Assembly (NCBI GenBank): GCA_964461635.1
Contig: CAYWVC010000060.1
Location: forward strand, 1 to 6,252
Origin: RGIG3994 sp964461635
GTDB lineage: Bacteria; Bacillota; Clostridia; Oscillospirales; CAG-272
DNA: 6,252 nucleotides
Reading direction: 5' to 3'
Positions 5,842 to 6,252 of this stretch are shown here, in pieces; position 1 is the first letter of the stretch; each line of letters opens with the position of its first letter. The notes beneath the pieces are model-generated. The model was not told where the DNA came from and ran no database searches. It worked only from the letters and a program-made list of their open reading frames with translations. Made by a program: the position numbers and the translations under genes.

Positions 5842-6252
5842 TTACCGGGCATCATCCCGATTTCGGTTTTTATTGCGATTTTCCTTGAAGAAATGCCACA
5901 GATTATTCTTGGAAATCACTTCTTCGTAAGTGTGAATCCGTTTGCGAAGTCGGTCATTTTCCTGTTCCAAATCGGGAGTGCGGAGCTTTCCTCGGACGGA
6001 CTTATACTGTGCCAGTTCAGCCTTGACCGCAGCGAGTTCCATGGTCAGCGATTGGATTTTTTCTTTCAAATCAGAAATCGTTCTTTTCGCTTCTTTCAGC
6101 AGTTTCTTCAGCTTGCCTTCCTGCTTTTCCTGTGCCACATATTTCTGCGCCGCTGTGACGAGATTTTGGTAATCCTCACGGTCAACGGCGACTTTGGAAG
6201 TCAGCGGCAGGGGCTTTGCTTCGATCTGCTCCACCGCCTGAATGGACACCTG
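5842..6252 (-). CDS. C-terminal fragment of a probable Mob/Pre (MobV-type) plasmid mobilization relaxase
   Basis: The reading frame is open at the window edge, so only the last 136 residues are visible; the GTG at 6249 is probably internal. The fragment is highly charged. After a short leader (KPLPLTSKVAVDREDYQNLV) comes a long heptad-like coiled coil of Lys/Glu/Leu-rich sequence, roughly residues 38-112, and then a basic tail (NRNKNRNRDDAR). From memory this arrangement matches the C-terminal region of Mob/Pre relaxases of clostridial mobile elements, which nick an origin of transfer; the catalytic N-terminal domain would lie outside the window. The downstream 97-nt palindrome and 99-codon gene fit a mobile-element context. 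The family call rests on the resemblance of the tail only. Another coiled-coil protein cannot be excluded. Confidence 0.65.
   Translation of the reverse strand, partial: QVSIQAVEQIEAKPLPLTSKVAVDREDYQNLVTAAQKYVAQEKQEGKLKKLLKEAKRTISDLKEKIQSLTMELAAVKAELAQYKSVRGKLRTPDLEQENDRLRKRIHTYEEVISKNNLWHFFKENRNKNRNRDDAR

Overview
The window looks like chromosomal DNA of a Firmicute, probably an anaerobic gut-type Clostridia (Oscillospiraceae/Lachnospiraceae-like). This rests on moderate GC, strong GGAGG ribosome binding sites, a lipoprotein solute-binding protein, and small-gene and mobilization-protein families that I associate with clostridial mobile elements. All supported genes lie on the minus strand, so they read from high to low coordinates.

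Right side (about 5396-6252): the tail of a mobile or mobilizable element. It holds the C-terminal coiled-coil part of what is probably a Mob/Pre (MobV-type) relaxase, cut by the window edge, then a 97-nt imperfect palindrome, then a 99-codon conserved hypothetical gene.

Centre and left (about 5400-170): a molybdenum (or tungsten) operon. A promoter and a short leader with an intrinsic terminator precede a moeA-like gene, whose protein has an unusual Cys- and His-rich C-terminal extension of about 125 residues. Immediately after moeA comes a roughly 270-nt leader with strong resemblance to the Moco RNA riboswitch, followed by an intrinsic terminator. Next are three genes of an ABC importer: a lipoprotein solute-binding protein, a FecCD-type permease and a FhuC/FepC-type ATPase. 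An intercistronic hairpin separates binding protein from permease, and a strong terminator closes the operon.

How it fits together (inference): the importer brings in molybdate or tungstate, MoeA inserts the metal into molybdopterin, and the finished cofactor is sensed by the riboswitch, which shuts off further importer synthesis. The protein folds alone would also fit an iron-siderophore or cobalamin importer. The moeA neighbour and the cofactor riboswitch point to molybdate/tungstate.

The left 170 bases contain no supported gene. They hold an extended -10 promoter firing out of the window and four CTATC repeats just downstream of it.
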